NCBI GenBank assembly: GCA_025716855.1
Contig: JAIXMQ010000002.1
Coordinates: 620,001-684,000 of the forward strand
Source: Pilaira anomala
Taxonomy: Eukaryota > Mucoromycota > Mucoromycetes > Mucorales > Mucoraceae
Direction of reading: 5' to 3'
Length of the DNA stretch: 64,000 bases
Shown: positions 1-12,039 of the stretch, in pieces
How the letters are laid out: every line of letters starts with the position of its first letter
Numbering within the stretch: position 1 is the first letter of the stretch
Notes under the pieces: model-generated
Told to the model about the DNA's origin: nothing
Databases searched by the model: none
Seen by the model: only the letters and a program-made list of their open reading frames with translations
Program-made: the position numbers and the translations under genes

Positions 1-1536
1 AAGGAAGACTGGTACCTGATGCCTCCTATAGATGTATAGATATATATATATATTTTAATATGATAATCACTAATATTTTTTTTTTTAAAAACTTACAGTG
101 GCTTCCTTTAATGCTTGTTGAACTAAAGGCATATCATTGGTAGGACACCAACCTTCAGCGATAAGACACTTGCGGTTGACATCATAGTTAAACAAGTTCA
201 TAGTATGGTATATAGCCTTTTCTTTACGAACAATGGTAGTCCAAGCAGTAACATTTTCAGATACCTTGAGTAATTCAGAACGACGCGCTTGATTTGTAGT
301 GGACAAAACCTACACAGTAAAAAAAAAAAAAAAAATATGAGTTTCAAAAAAGTTTAAAAGACAGTTTTTTTTTTAAAAAAAAAAACATTACGTTGTTAAG
401 ATCCTCAATACGACTTGTAATTTGTAAGAGAGCATCACGACGTTTATCAGGAGAATCATCAATAGTATATAAGGTACCACCTAAACTTTCAGAAATCTTT
501 TTGATTTTTGAAATAATCTCGTTACCGTGAGCAAAGATACAGAAAACATTTTTATCGACTACACTGTCAGTGTCGGGATCTACAATGGGTTCATCAATCT
601 CAGCAGATCTCAAGTACAAGTTACCACGAAGAGAACGCCAAAGGACACGTTCAAATGTTTGCATACGTGCACGAGGAATTACACCAGTAACATAACCAAG
701 ATGCATATTATCTAGATCATGATGAACTTGTTCAACATCATTTTCCAAAAGTGGTGCGGAATCATCTTGTTCATCAAGTGAATGACGCATTGTCTCTATT
801 CTAGACCGATCCTAAATTTGGGAGGGGAAATATTTGTTATTATATATTCAATATAGAAACTTTATATCGTTATTATTATTTACCTCTTGAAAGAAACTAG
901 AGGATTCTCTCAAGACATGACGTAACTCGGTTAACTGAAGATAACGACGTTGAAGAGATTCATAAGAAGAATTCATTTGTGAAACACGTCCTTCATATTC
1001 CTTCAAGTTCTCTTCAAGATCATCCACTTCTTGAGCAGAACGAGCACGAGAACGATAAGCAGCTGGAGTTAAAGGGCGAATCTGGATTTCCGATTTAACA
1101 AGTTGACTTTGGAAGAAGCCTATCAAAAAAAAAAAAAAAGGGATTGGTTAGTTAACTGTGAAGAACACTAAACAAGGGGAAAATAAGATAAACAGTAAAA
1201 CTAAATAAACGCGAGTTTATAACAAAAATAAAATAAATAAAAATACGCACGACATTGACGCTCCATCTCATCAAGTCTTCTAATTTCAGAGACAAATGAA
1301 CGTTGGAAAGCATTTACTTCGGGATTAAGCTACAGTAAATAAAAATAAGGTCAGTTTCAGGTTGTACTTTAAACTTTGTAAAAACAAGTGTTTCATTTTA
1401 TTTTTATTTTTACATCTCTGAATTGAACTTTGCCTAGTTCACCCAACTCTGCAACACAAGGTTGGGCAACTTCAGCAGGGATGTACAACTGAATAAGTGA
1501 CATCTCCTCCGAACGGAAGAGTGTGCTTGGTGCCAT
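1..1536 (-). CDS. VPH1: V-type proton ATPase subunit a (Vph1/Stv1 family), N-terminal part, cut by window edge
   Basis: This is the large membrane subunit of the V0 sector, which carries protons into vacuole or Golgi lumen. The ATG is at 1534-1536. Six exons can be joined in frame: 1414-1536, 1251-1329, 884-1119, 392-811, 97-309 and 1-25, the last running off the window. The start MAPSTLFRSEEMSLIQLYIP and the blocks ELGELGKVQFRD and RRLDEMERQCRFF are typical of the family's cytoplasmic N-terminus, as is GYVTGVIPRARMQTFERVLWR further on. Only the N-terminal cytoplasmic half is present; the eight or so membrane helices and the essential arginine would lie outside the window. It is divergent from the BAR-SH3 gene, with about 230 nt between the two ATGs. 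Whether it is the vacuolar or the Golgi isoform cannot be told. Confidence 0.93.
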
Positions 1537-1764
1537 TTTTATTTTTCTAGTTTAAAAAAAAGAAGAAGAATAAAAAAAAAAGGGAAAACAGTTGTTGGTG
1601 TAAAATCTTACACTCATTTTAGAACGTGATACACAATATGACGTCTACATTTTTTTTTTTTTTTTTTTTTTTAAAACAAAAAAGTTGTGCACAAAAAAAT
1701 ATATATTGACAACTTTCCGACAATTGTTTTATTGTCTTTTTTCTTTTTCATTTTCTCCTTGAAC

Positions 1765-3605
1765 ATGATTAAGAATCTTGGAAAGTTTAAACAAGTAAGC
1801 ATTTGCCTTTAAAAAAAGTAAAAATAAAGCTGTTGCGTTACTGAAAATAAGTGTTATTATTTTAAATAAGTGGACAGGTGAAAGATTTGGTGGAGCCAAA
1901 GTTACTTTACAAACAGAAGACTTTCATAGACTAGAACAAGAAACAGAAAATAGAAGAGAAGGATATGAACATATTATCGAAGCAGTAGAGATATTACAAA
2001 AGTATTTATTAAAAAGAAAGACTTCACCAGAGGATAGTAAAATCAAGGTTATGCCTTTTGAAGCACTTGGTTCATGTTTATATCATTATGGTACTATCTT
2101 TCCCGAAGATTCAGCTTTAGGTAATAGTAAGATAATAAAGAAAATAAATTTTTTATTCATTATTATTATTATTATTATTATTAGGTATTGCTTTGATTAA
2201 TTTAGGTCAGGCAGAAACTCGTATTGCAGCACTTCAAGAAGCACTTGCACAAGAAATTAAAGAAGGATATTTAAAGATATTAGAGAATGGATTACAAGAT
2301 TATAAAGAATATGATTCACTTCGAAAGAAACTTGCTTCTCGAAGATTAGACTATGATTCTAAATTAAATCGATTAAATAAGGCGAAAAAAGAAAAGCCGG
2401 AGCTTGAACAAGAAATGCAAGCGTCAAGAATTAAATACGAAGATACAGAACACGATCTAATTCAAAAAATGGCATATATTCAGGAGTTTGAGGTAAAGAT
2501 TAAAATGAATATATTATTTATTATGCTAATTACTTTATAATAGAATGAACATAAAGATGCTTTATTTGAATTAGTTCAGGTACAATGTACTTATCATAAT
2601 CAAGCAAAAGAATTATTTGAAACAGTAAAAAGTAATTGGGGACAAGGTTTTACTTCAGATTCATGTGATATGATGAGTAAAGTTATGATTCGAGATAAAT
2701 TAAATGATTCTCGTCAGTCTATAATACCAGAAGAAACTACTAGTATATCTATTCATAATCAAAGTCCAACAAGTAGTACAGATGATTATCATACAAATAT
2801 TGAATCAATTGCTCCAAATGCTGTTCCTGCACGTGTACCTCCCCCAACTAATTTACCTACTAGAAATTGTTCTATACATGAATTTGAAAGCTATAGAAAA
2901 GCTTTATTTGATTTTACTGGTCAAAATAATGATGAAATTTCTTTTAAAATAGGTGATATTATATCTGTCATTGATGCAATCGATAAAGGTTGGTGGTTAG
3001 GTGAATTTAATTCAAAAAGAGGTATATTTCCTGTAAATTATACTGAGGAATATATACCAACAATAACAGCATCACCACCACAACCACCACCATTATTACA
3101 ACATAATACAACTGATACTTCCGATTCAAATAACTCACGTCGTCCTACATATTTTTCTGCTTCTCCTTCATCTCCTACTATTCCAACTGTTAAATCTAGT
3201 TTATCAAGAAAACGTTCTGCCGCTATTCGTGCTCCTCCACCTCCACCTTCAACAGCTCGATTAAATTCAATAGAATCTACTAGTACTACTACAACTAATC
3301 ATTCTATATTATCTGATTCACCACAACCATCATTAATAGTACATGAAGAACCTATATCCTATACTACTGCGTTAGAAACAGAAATACCTCCTCCGCCTCC
3401 GCCTTCTCGGCATAATAATGTCACTAATACTAATAATAATAATAATAATACTACTACCAATACTACTACTACTACTATAAATGAATCACATGAACCGCAA
3501 ACATTAGAAAATATAGATTTACCTTGTCATGATTGTGATTGTTACGATTATCTTGAAAATCCATTTAAACCTAGTCAATGTAATAACTGCTTTCATAAAC
3601 ATTGA
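1765..3605 (+). CDS. BAR-SH3 protein, endophilin-type, with C-terminal Cys/His motif
   Basis: A predicted membrane-curving adaptor acting in endocytosis or vesicle traffic. Four exons (1765-1794, 1871-2120, 2185-2492, 2544-3605) join in frame to 549 residues. Residues about 1-235 form a BAR domain: a short N-terminal helix (MIKNLGKFKQWTGERFGGAK), then heptad-rich helices including RRLDYDSKLNRLNKAKK, as in endophilins. Residues about 295-355 are an SH3 domain (ALFDFTGQNNDEISFKIGD, then KGWWLGEF and GIFPVNY). Pro-rich runs (APPPPPS, IPPPPPPS) and an Asn/Thr-rich linker follow. The last residues hold an odd CHDCDC...CNNCFHKH cluster that could bind zinc. It differs from the usual fungal Rvs167 by its endophilin-like BAR. 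Partners may include the synaptojanin-like gene at 34.6-38.6 kb, as endophilin binds synaptojanin in animals; this link is inference. Confidence 0.85.
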
Positions 3606-4383
3606 AAAAATAAATAAATTAGTATATATGTAGAATCGCCTCTGTAAAAACTTTCATAGATCGTCACCGAACTTTTCTTTAAAAAACGTTTTTGTCACAC
3701 GTGAATGAACCTTATAATGAATTTTCATTTATTGTCTCTCAATCGATGTAGTTACCTTGGTAACGATTATTTCTTTTTTTTTTTTCCATATGTAGGTCCC
3801 TCTCCCCTCCTTTTATAAATAGAAATCTTATGTTATATATTTGAAACATAGTACTTGTTGTTAAGGAAAAAAGGAAGAAAAGGGCATTCAAGGGGACCCG
3901 CTCTGAACTCCGAGCAGAATTCATTCTAGCTCTAATTTAAGGCTATATATTATGAAAACTAACTATCAATGAAATAACTAAGAATTATCTACCTTTGGAT
4001 CTGGTATACGTATATACATGAATATGACAGCTAAACATGTGGCCAAAAGTATTTAAAATACAAGGAGGTTTTGAACCGCGATTTTTTTTTTAAAAAAAAA
4101 TAACCCTTGTATGTTATAAACAGAAACAACTTGACAAAAAGATATATATAATGAATTAAAAAATACTATAACTGACAACAAACCCTTCTAATATGTATAT
4201 TGAATCGTCTTCAAGGTTATTCAGGCAACAACAACAATAACAAAAAAAAATTGAGAAAGGAGGGGGGAGGAAGAGGTTTTTTGATGCAAAAAAAAAAAAA
4301 ATCTTTTTTTTAAAAAATCAGGTTGCAAAATTCAAAATAAGCTGTTCTTTTTTTTAAAAAATTATTATCATCGCGACTACATC
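3606..4383. other. Intergenic spacer without a gene
   Basis: Between the BAR-SH3 stop and the GET1 start. It holds A/T tracts, T-run/A-run palindromes near 4081 and 4305, and a purine-rich stretch near 4256-4275. No coding signal was seen. Confidence 0.6.
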
Positions 4384-5198
4384 ATGTATTTACCTATAAC
4401 TATTTTCTTACTGGTGTTAGTGACCGAGTCCATTCTATTCCTTGGTTATTCTTACATTACCTCACTTGTAAGTACTTATATAAGAAGAAAAAACATTGAA
4501 ATTTAAACACTATTTTCGCGCGCGTTTACTTTAGACATATGATCTTTATGTCAAATTCACAAAAGATCCCAGAGTTTTAAAGCAAATCAAGATGAGAAAC
4601 GATGTTTTTAAATTAAAGAAGGAATTAGCTCAAACCAGTTCTCAAGTAAGTCATGATAATAAAGTAAGAGAAAATAGTTTTTATTTATTGTTTTATTTTA
4701 GGACGAGTTTGCTAAATGGGCAAAATTACGTAGAAAGTTAGATAAAGCAGTTGCCGATTCCGAGAAAATGAGTAAGAAAGAAAAAAAAAGGAGAGGGGAG
4801 AATAGAGAAAGAGAGACTTATATCAGTACATAGATTCCGATGTTGCTTATGCAAAGACAGCTTTTGAACTCAAGGTGAAGTCAGCACTTTGGTTTATTGT
4901 TCATGGTTCTCAGTTAGGTATGGTCATGTGGTTTAGAAAGAGTGCTGTATTTTATCTTCCTCCTGGTTGGTTTGGTCCCGCACAACGTATTCTTTCATGG
5001 CCTTTTGCTCCTGCAGGTAAAGAAAAAAAAAAGAATTGCAAAAAAAACAAAAATTAATCTTGTTTTCGATTTTAAGGTTCTGTTAGTGTAGCAGTTTGGT
5101 TTGCTGCATGTAGAAGAGTCATCAAAGCTTTGGCACTTACTGCTAACGATTTTGTATTTACACCTGCTGCTGAAAGAAAGGTTGCTTCAGCACAATAG
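4384..5198 (+). CDS. GET1: Get1/WRB-family tail-anchored protein insertion receptor
   Basis: ER membrane receptor that, with Get2, takes tail-anchored proteins from the Get3 ATPase. Five exons (4384-4467, 4535-4645, 4702-4771, 4834-5016, about 5077-5198) join to 189 residues, normal for fungal Get1. The protein starts with a membrane segment (PITIFLLVLVTESILFLGYS). A basic cytosolic coiled coil follows (KIDs such as VLKQIKMRNDVFKLKKELAQ and EFAKWAKLRRKLDKA), the Get3-binding region. Two further membrane segments follow, with the conserved block YLPPGWFGPAQRILSWPFAP. The very small exons are joined by clean GTAAGT donors. The family assignment is strong; the start is the first ATG in frame. 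Confidence 0.9.
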
Positions 5199-6527
5199 TT
5201 TTTTTTTTCTTTTCTTTTCTTTTTTATTGTGTGTTATATAGAATAAAAATAATTATCTAATCTTAATAAACACATACACACACACATACACACACGTTAA
5301 TTTGGATTATTTAATGCAACTCTCCTTTTTTTTTTCGTGGCATTTTAAGAGTAATAAAAGAAATGGCGAACCCTTTCATCCTGTAATAAAAAGTCTTCGT
5401 CCTTTGACTTATATCACATCATAATAAAAAGGCTGGTTTATCAGACGGAGCTACTAGTCAACATGGGGAGTGAGAGAAAAGAAGAAATAAGTAACCTTAG
5501 ATAATGCCTTATAATGTTTATATATGCTGACTTAATTATAAGACGCTTGATCTATACAGCTAATTCGTAGATTTGTTGTGTTGTACATTAGTCTTTGATT
5601 TACATATAGCTGATTTCATAAGAAGGTAAATTTAGATACCACCTAGAACTCTTGGTAAATCTCAATAAATACAGCACTATCAGTATTGCCTGTTAGTACT
5701 GATAATACAAATTTAGGTTGTGGCCTGGGATAAAGCAGCATAAAGTTGACCATGCGCAAAAGTGAGTCTAATAAAGAGATAGGTAATGACAAAATAAAGG
5801 AATGAAAATTAAAGTCTTTCAGCAATTTTAGTTAAAAGAGAGAGGGATAAATTTTTGTATAGTTGGGATCAAAAGTACCAGCAGATATTTCAGCTTCATT
5901 AATGCCAGTAGTAAAGTTTCTAGTTAATTACGAGTAAGTCGGATGCCATTCTAAAGGCCATCTGCCGGATTGTTACTACATAATTGCTTAAAGCCTCTTA
6001 AAATTAATTTATGAAATGATACAGTTAGCTATTCCAAATAAAAAGAATTAACCATTACATTTATTAATTCGATAGGATATTATTTTAAGCTGTACATAAT
6101 ACCATTTTTATTTATTTTTACTGTAATTTTAAAAGAAGTGTTACATAATTCATTAGACAATTCAACTGTTGTCTAAGTATTTATTTTATCTGGCTACAAT
6201 CGCAAGACTCACTTTGCTAATAGTAAGATTTATATCCTCGTAGATTCCGAAATATAATTGTTGAAAGTATTATCCCTGTACATACATTTGTGTTATAAAG
6301 CAAAAAAAGAATAAATGATCATGATTTTACTACAAAAGACTTTTTAGCTTAATCATTACAAATATTGTTTTTTTTTGAATATTCGAATTAAATAAAGGAA
6401 AAATGGTAATACAACTAGGGTCTCCTTTTTCGGATAATAATTAGTTTAGCTCGTTGGCTATTATGCCTGAAAGTTGAGTCATTTATTTAGGAATATTAAA
6501 TTATTGATTTAAAGATATATAATAGGT
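5199..6527. other. Intergenic spacer without a gene
   Basis: Convergent spacer between GET1 and the secreted Asp-rich gene. A+T-rich, with a T-rich tract just after the GET1 stop and a short CA-repeat at about 5275-5295. No convincing exon was found on either strand. Confidence 0.6.
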
Positions 6528-7709
6528 TTAGGCGGGAGTAGCTGTGGCAGTGTCAGTAGGACTAATGAGTGTAATCGTAAAATTTTCTGTCGAAATATCG
6601 GTAGTACCCTCGGATTCGGTAGACTCGTCAAGAGTTGTAAAGTCTACCGTAACCACTGTACTAGCATCTTGATACACAGTACCTTGGGCAATATAACGGA
6701 CTATATTACTTGTAACTGTAACAGGATCTAATGTGACTGGGACGTTCACAGTGCTTACTAATGCTGGAGGTATGATTGTTGTAACTTGTCCGTTTATAGT
6801 CGTTACTATAGGTGCGGCTGTGATAGAAGTTGGTACAAGGAGAGTGGTAACCTGGGCAGAGAGTGTAACTGTAATGGCTTCATCAGTAACTGTACTTGCC
6901 TCATCAGTAACTGTAACGGTTATAGATCGTCCTTCTGGGTTAGTTTCAGTTGAAGTAACAGTTGCTGTAGATCCACTGACAGTTGTTGTAAATCCACTGA
7001 CAGTTGTTGTAGATCCACTAGCGGTTGTTGTAGATCCAGCTGCTGTAATAGTAGCGGTAGCAGTTGCAGTAGAAGTAGCAGTAGCAGTTGCAGTAGAGGT
7101 AGCAGTAGCAGTAATGGTAACAGTATCAGTACCACGAGCAGTCTTAACATAGTATAATGGTTTGTACTTCCAGACTGTATTCCAAACTTCGTTCTTGGGC
7201 CAGTTCCATCCTTTTTTATCCGAATTATCGTCATCATAATATGGTTTATTATCCCATTTATTATCCCATTTATCATCATATTTATCATCCCAGTCATTGT
7301 CCCAGTCATTGTCCCAGTCATTGTCCCAGTCATTATCGTCTTCATCATAGTCCTCATAGTCATGGCTGTCATGTCGAGACTTTTTGTTATCTTTATCGTC
7401 AGCCTCCCATTTTCCGTACTCCTCATCGTCATCATCGTCATCATCACCGCCACCTCCTCTCTTCAAAAGATTTCTTGGTACATCAATCTTGGAACCATCT
7501 ATAAAAATATAATTAATCCACTGTTTCTTTTAGCAGTTGTTGCACTTACCAGGTCTATAGCTGTAAACTCGAACATTTTTTTCAGTAGGATTCGACGAAG
7601 CGATTTTGACAGGTTTGGTCAACTCGTCTGGCTTAATGATAGCAGCGCCAGAGGCAATATGACTGAGGTAAGCCAAAGAAAGCAAAAAAATAGATTGATA
7701 TTTAACCAT
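6528..7709 (-). CDS. Secreted Asp-rich / Thr-rich low-complexity protein with dibasic site
   Basis: No known family is recognised. Two exons (7550-7709 and 6528-7498) give 376 residues. The N-terminus MVKYQSIFLLSLAYLSHIAS is a clear signal peptide. After about 65 residues comes RNLLKRGGGG, whose Lys-Arg could be a Kex2 cleavage site, followed by a run of seven Asp. Next are four copies of DNDW/NDWD and degenerate DKWDNK repeats, that is an acidic Trp-bearing block. The second half is Thr/Ser/Ala/Val-rich, with TATATS-type and TTTVSGST-type repeats, as in O-mannosylated wall mucins. No GPI signal is obvious at the C-terminus. A cell-wall or extracellular role is inferred. A TATA-like TTTATATAAA lies on the coding strand about 50 nt upstream of the ATG. 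Confidence 0.72.
7040..7380 (-). repeat. Tandem coding repeats in the secreted Asp/Thr-rich gene
   Basis: Two microsatellite-like blocks lie inside the gene. At about 7290-7340 a 12-bp unit encoding NDWD is repeated four times almost perfectly. At about 7040-7140 a block of GTAGCAGTT-like units encodes the Thr-Ala repeats. Such blocks usually vary in copy number between strains. Confidence 0.75.
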
Positions 7710-7985
7710 GATATAGATTTTTTAAAAAAAAAAAAAAAAAGGATTTTTTCAACGTTATTTATATAAAGTATTTTTAATTTCTTTTTCTTTTTTTACATTC
7801 CTCTTATTACAAACTGTCATCGGGAGAAAATCAACAAACTATCTATATTCGGATTTTTTATTTTTATTTGGGAATTTGAACAGTAAATAGGGTGTGCGGG
7901 TTTTCTAATAATAATTAATGTTTCAATGTAAGAGGTATAATCTAAATATGTATGTACAATTTCAGTTCAAGTCGTCATTTTTGGT

Positions 7986-9263
7986 CTAACATGATTCTGC
8001 ATCAGCCACAGACTTCTTTCGAATGTTTTTACCACAACATTTTTTTGACAGAAGTCGTTCTTTAATCTTTTTCCAAGGTACATAGTGATGCACAGACTTA
8101 TTGTCCATAATTCTATCTTGTCGCATGGTTTGATCCTTGTCAATTAGAATCGACATGCATGCCTACATTTTAAAAGAATCAGACTAATGTTTAAATTAAA
8201 AACATTTTTAAATACTCACTGTCACTGCCATGATCACACCTAATGTACTACTGGACGCAATCATAAACATAATACATTGTTGATAAAGGACAGCTTCCAT
8301 AATGGGTGTGCCAGCCATGATCTGACCAGTCATCATACCAGGGATGTTAACCATACCCATAACACTTAGTTGAGTAATGACAGGTAATAAAGCAAGTCTG
8401 ATCGATTCAATTGCTAATGGAAGACCTGCTTCATATCTAGTAGCGCCAAAAGATAACCTAGTTTCTAACATGGGAGCATGTGAACTAAAAGAATGACATA
8501 AATTGAGTATAACACGATAACACATGTTTTGTTTATCTAAGAATACCTGAATTGATCCAGGCACCGTTCGGTGCCCATTGCAACGCTACTCATTGAATTA
8601 CCAAGTAACATACCAATTACAGGGATAAATATTCTGGGAGACCAGAATGGATCTGTTTTTAAAACAAATACGGTTCCAATGTATGTAATAAATAAATTAC
8701 TAATAAATAATATTACAAACATGATTGGAAACTATGTATAGATAATTAATTCAGTTTGGATGTCTTTTAAGATAAGGAATGAATTCATATGAAACTTACC
8801 ATCCCTTTGAAAGTCTTTTTTGTTCTATTAAACACAGTTTCATATGCTCCCAACAAGACAAAGACAACTATGAAAAAGTTTAATATTAGTTACTATCGTG
8901 TGGAGAAAAATTACAGCAGAAAAAAAATTACTTTACTTGACATTATTATAACGACACTCATGTGTTGAGTATTCAATACATCATCTAATACTAGCCCCTA
9001 TAATATATTGTTAATAGGACTGATGCAGCTTTGGATAGAAATGATATTTTACCATTAATGACAGTTGAATGACACATCGTAATCCCGAGACTATTAATGA
9101 TAATTCTAGTTTTGTCCCTAAAACAAAACTTACAACCGCTATTTTTTGTTTCGTCAATATTGTAATAAACTTGGCATTTCTAATTTTTACCGGCAATTAA
9201 GACAAAAGTTGAAGCTCCAGTTACATTCAACCAAGTTAATTCTGGTTTCTGAATATTATCCAT
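7986..9263 (-). CDS. UPF0014 family membrane permease (FetB / ALS3-STAR2-like)
   Basis: A polytopic membrane protein of the family that includes bacterial FetB (iron export) and plant ALS3/STAR2 (aluminium tolerance). Seven exons (9191-9263, 9053-9117, 8937-8997, 8800-8867, 8547-8731, 8220-8484, 7986-8162) join in frame to 297 residues, the usual size. Family marks are GLRCVIQLSLMG near the N-terminus, VFVLLGAYETVFNRT, IPVIGMLLGNSMSS, a cytoplasmic ETRLSFGATRYEA block and MGMVNIPGMMTGQIMAGTP. The upstream frame has a stop just before the chosen ATG. A basic, Cys-containing C-terminal tail (about 60 residues) is unusual. In bacteria and plants this protein works with a separate ATPase (FetA, STAR1); none is seen in the window. 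The substrate is unknown. Confidence 0.88.
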
Positions 9264-12039
9264 CTGTAATTATAGAGACTTTAAAGGGTTCGATAATAAT
9301 GAGGAGAAAAAAAAAAAAAAGAACGGTACCTCGCAGTTCCTTTTTTTTTTCAATTTGTTCTTAATTTTAATCTGATCCTAAATTGATTGTTCCACCAATC
9401 TTTTTTAAAACACTAAAAAAAAAAAGATCAGATTACTTTCGGCACTAAGTTTAGTTTTTTTAGGGTTTTAAAAAATTTGTTCCATCTTCTGTAGGAAGAA
9501 TATTATAAAATAAAATTTCCTTTATACATTTAACGAATATAATTCTGATTATTGAATCTCGTATGTTTTGACGTATTTTCAGGTAGATCGAGAATACATC
9601 GAGCCCTCGACTATTACATGATCAGTTACGCGATTGGTATTACAAAGTAGTGACCTCTTGTGTTATTTGAAGTCTATCTTTAACACTCAGTCGCATAAAC
9701 TTTCTCGTTTGTGTTGCACTTGATTTTTTTTTTTTTTTTTTTTTTTTTTTGGTTCAGTATCTTAATTTTATTAGTGGCAAATTTTGCAAGAATAAACCTG
9801 TTCAAATGGGTCATCTTTTTCACCAGCAGTTATAGGATAATACGTCAAGTATTATGGCTTATTTATTTTTGTAGATACATACTACTACTACTACTACTAC
9901 AAATATATCGCTACATGCAAGTTTAATTAAAGAGTTTGCGACCAGCAGTGTTCTTAAAAAGGATATCAAATAACCACAAAGAATATGCTACTAATAAATG
10001 TCCTTATAAGCTTGTAAAAACGTCATAATACTCACTCTATTTAAAAGAACAATTTCAATACGAATATTAATATTTAGCTTCGACAACCTCCTGAAATCAG
10101 TATGACAGAAAACAGCGGATATGGTGTATATCGTAAATTGAGAGTTTTCGGCTACATTCAACATATTAATGTTGTTACTACGTTGTTTGAGCCATGACAC
10201 AAAGACCACATCACATGAGAAACCTTGTTTAAAATTTCTTATGTACTTCATGTCACCTAAAAAACCTTTTTTTATCTTCCGCCGAATAAGTATCTCAACA
10301 GTCCTGACGTACCAGATATAAGTACATCTTTATTTTGTGAAAAAGAAGGATCGAGGACTTCCTTTGTATACACTTTAAAAATAAACGACTAACTATAATA
10401 ACTCAATTCTTTTTACTGTATAGTATTGACAGAATCTTGCCATTGTTTTTTACCTTGTATGATTTACATTATACGTATATCACTTTCCCGTTAAATTATG
10501 TAAGAATTGCTCTTTTATTTATTAAGTTGCTAATATTACTTTAAATCTCTGATGCTCTTACGAACATCTATAAAATTATGCTTTTGTAATTTTAAGGGAA
10601 ATTAATAGTTCTATACATGTTATTTGAAATTTCACAACAAAATATGACGAATATGTTGTAACTTTAATCATTTGGTGTAGTGATTTCAGATTTTACCTAT
10701 TATCTTTCAAAACCCAAGGCTGCATTTGAAGTATATAATAACCCTGCAAATCATTACTCGAATAATAAAAACAGTCATAAATAATAAGAATAGCACCTAC
10801 TGAACATTATATTTTGGTAAACCCCCCCCCCCATCTCTTTCGTTAAAAGTTTAAACTTCTGAGAGATTGAAAGAAAATACGCAAAATCAGAAATTAAACT
10901 ATAATTAACTTAGATATTTTCTACGCGTAAAAGAAAATTCTATACCTCCTTTATCATTCCAATTAGTCTCACCGGACTAGTCTGTCCTAATTTGGCATGT
11001 ATATCTCCCACGGTGATTTGATCAATTAAAAGAAATACTAATATGTCAGTCAGACATTGATGATTAAACTTTTTAAGGTACCAATTTAACTATCCCCCTT
11101 TTTACTTTTTTCTTTTGACCATTTTCTGGGCACATCAGTGCTGAATTTTCTATCGTAGTTTCACTAGATGTTTTTTGAGTTTTATAACCTATATGCTCTT
11201 AACTATAACTGCATATAAAAACTCAAGCTAGATTATTCAATTCATTTGTATAATTCATTTTTATTTGCTAAAGCTGCGTACAGCTGTATTGTATAAAATT
11301 TGTTCAGTTGTATTATATTAGAATAAAAGAGTATCATTTGCACTAAAGGTATAGTGGCTAAAGTAGATAGTTCGCTCAGTTTAAAATCCGTCTCAGTAAC
11401 TGTTGATGTACACCTTAAAATATTCCGTTTTTCTGGAAGAACAGGGAGATATATATGTTATATAGGTGTTAGCTGCAAAAAAAAAATAAGAGGCGAAAAA
11501 GATGGGAAAAAAGGAGTTTGCAGTATTTTCTTCAGTATAATGGTTTTTAAAGAACAAAGTTGAGGGTGCTATATAAATGTATAAAAAAAAATATACATGT
11601 TTAAATTATATAGCAGCTAACAAAAAAATCCCTTTTTCTACATATAATAGAGATATAAATACGCATATTCAGTTTAAAAGATAACTACATTATTATTAGC
11701 AGCTTCTATTATTATATATATCTCAAGGCGTCTTAATCAATTTTTTTGTAAAATCAGGTATCTCGAGAAATATACCGAGATATCAAAATGAGGTACAATG
11801 TTTGATTTTTTTTTTTTACTTGCTTTATAATTAGTTTTATTATTGATATTAGTAGAAAAAACAAATAGATATATAGTGTATATGTGTGCCAGTAATGGAG
11901 AATGTGTATTATATAAGAAAAGTTTATATGGAGTAAATTTCCTGTATTAGGAGGAGAATATAGCATGATAATTTAGGGAAGGGTGAAATATAGGAGATTA
12001 TACAAGTATCTAAGGCATACACTTGTTTTTAATAGTAAC
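9264..12039. other. Gene-poor spacer of about 2.8 kb
   Basis: A+T-rich DNA with a run of T at about 9724-9750, a CTA/TAC microsatellite at about 9880-9900 and a run of C near 10820. Open frames of up to 86 codons (for example on the minus strand at 9991-10251) lack splice support and family resemblance. No gene is called. Confidence 0.5.

Noticed and set aside
6733..7504. Long plus-strand open frames opposite the secreted Asp/Thr-rich gene
   Set aside because: They are mirror readings of the coding repeats (poly-Val, poly-His) without start context or splice support; the minus strand has signal peptide and clean intron.
9991..10251. 86-codon minus-strand frame
   Set aside because: No family resemblance, no splice context, composition like the spacer around it.
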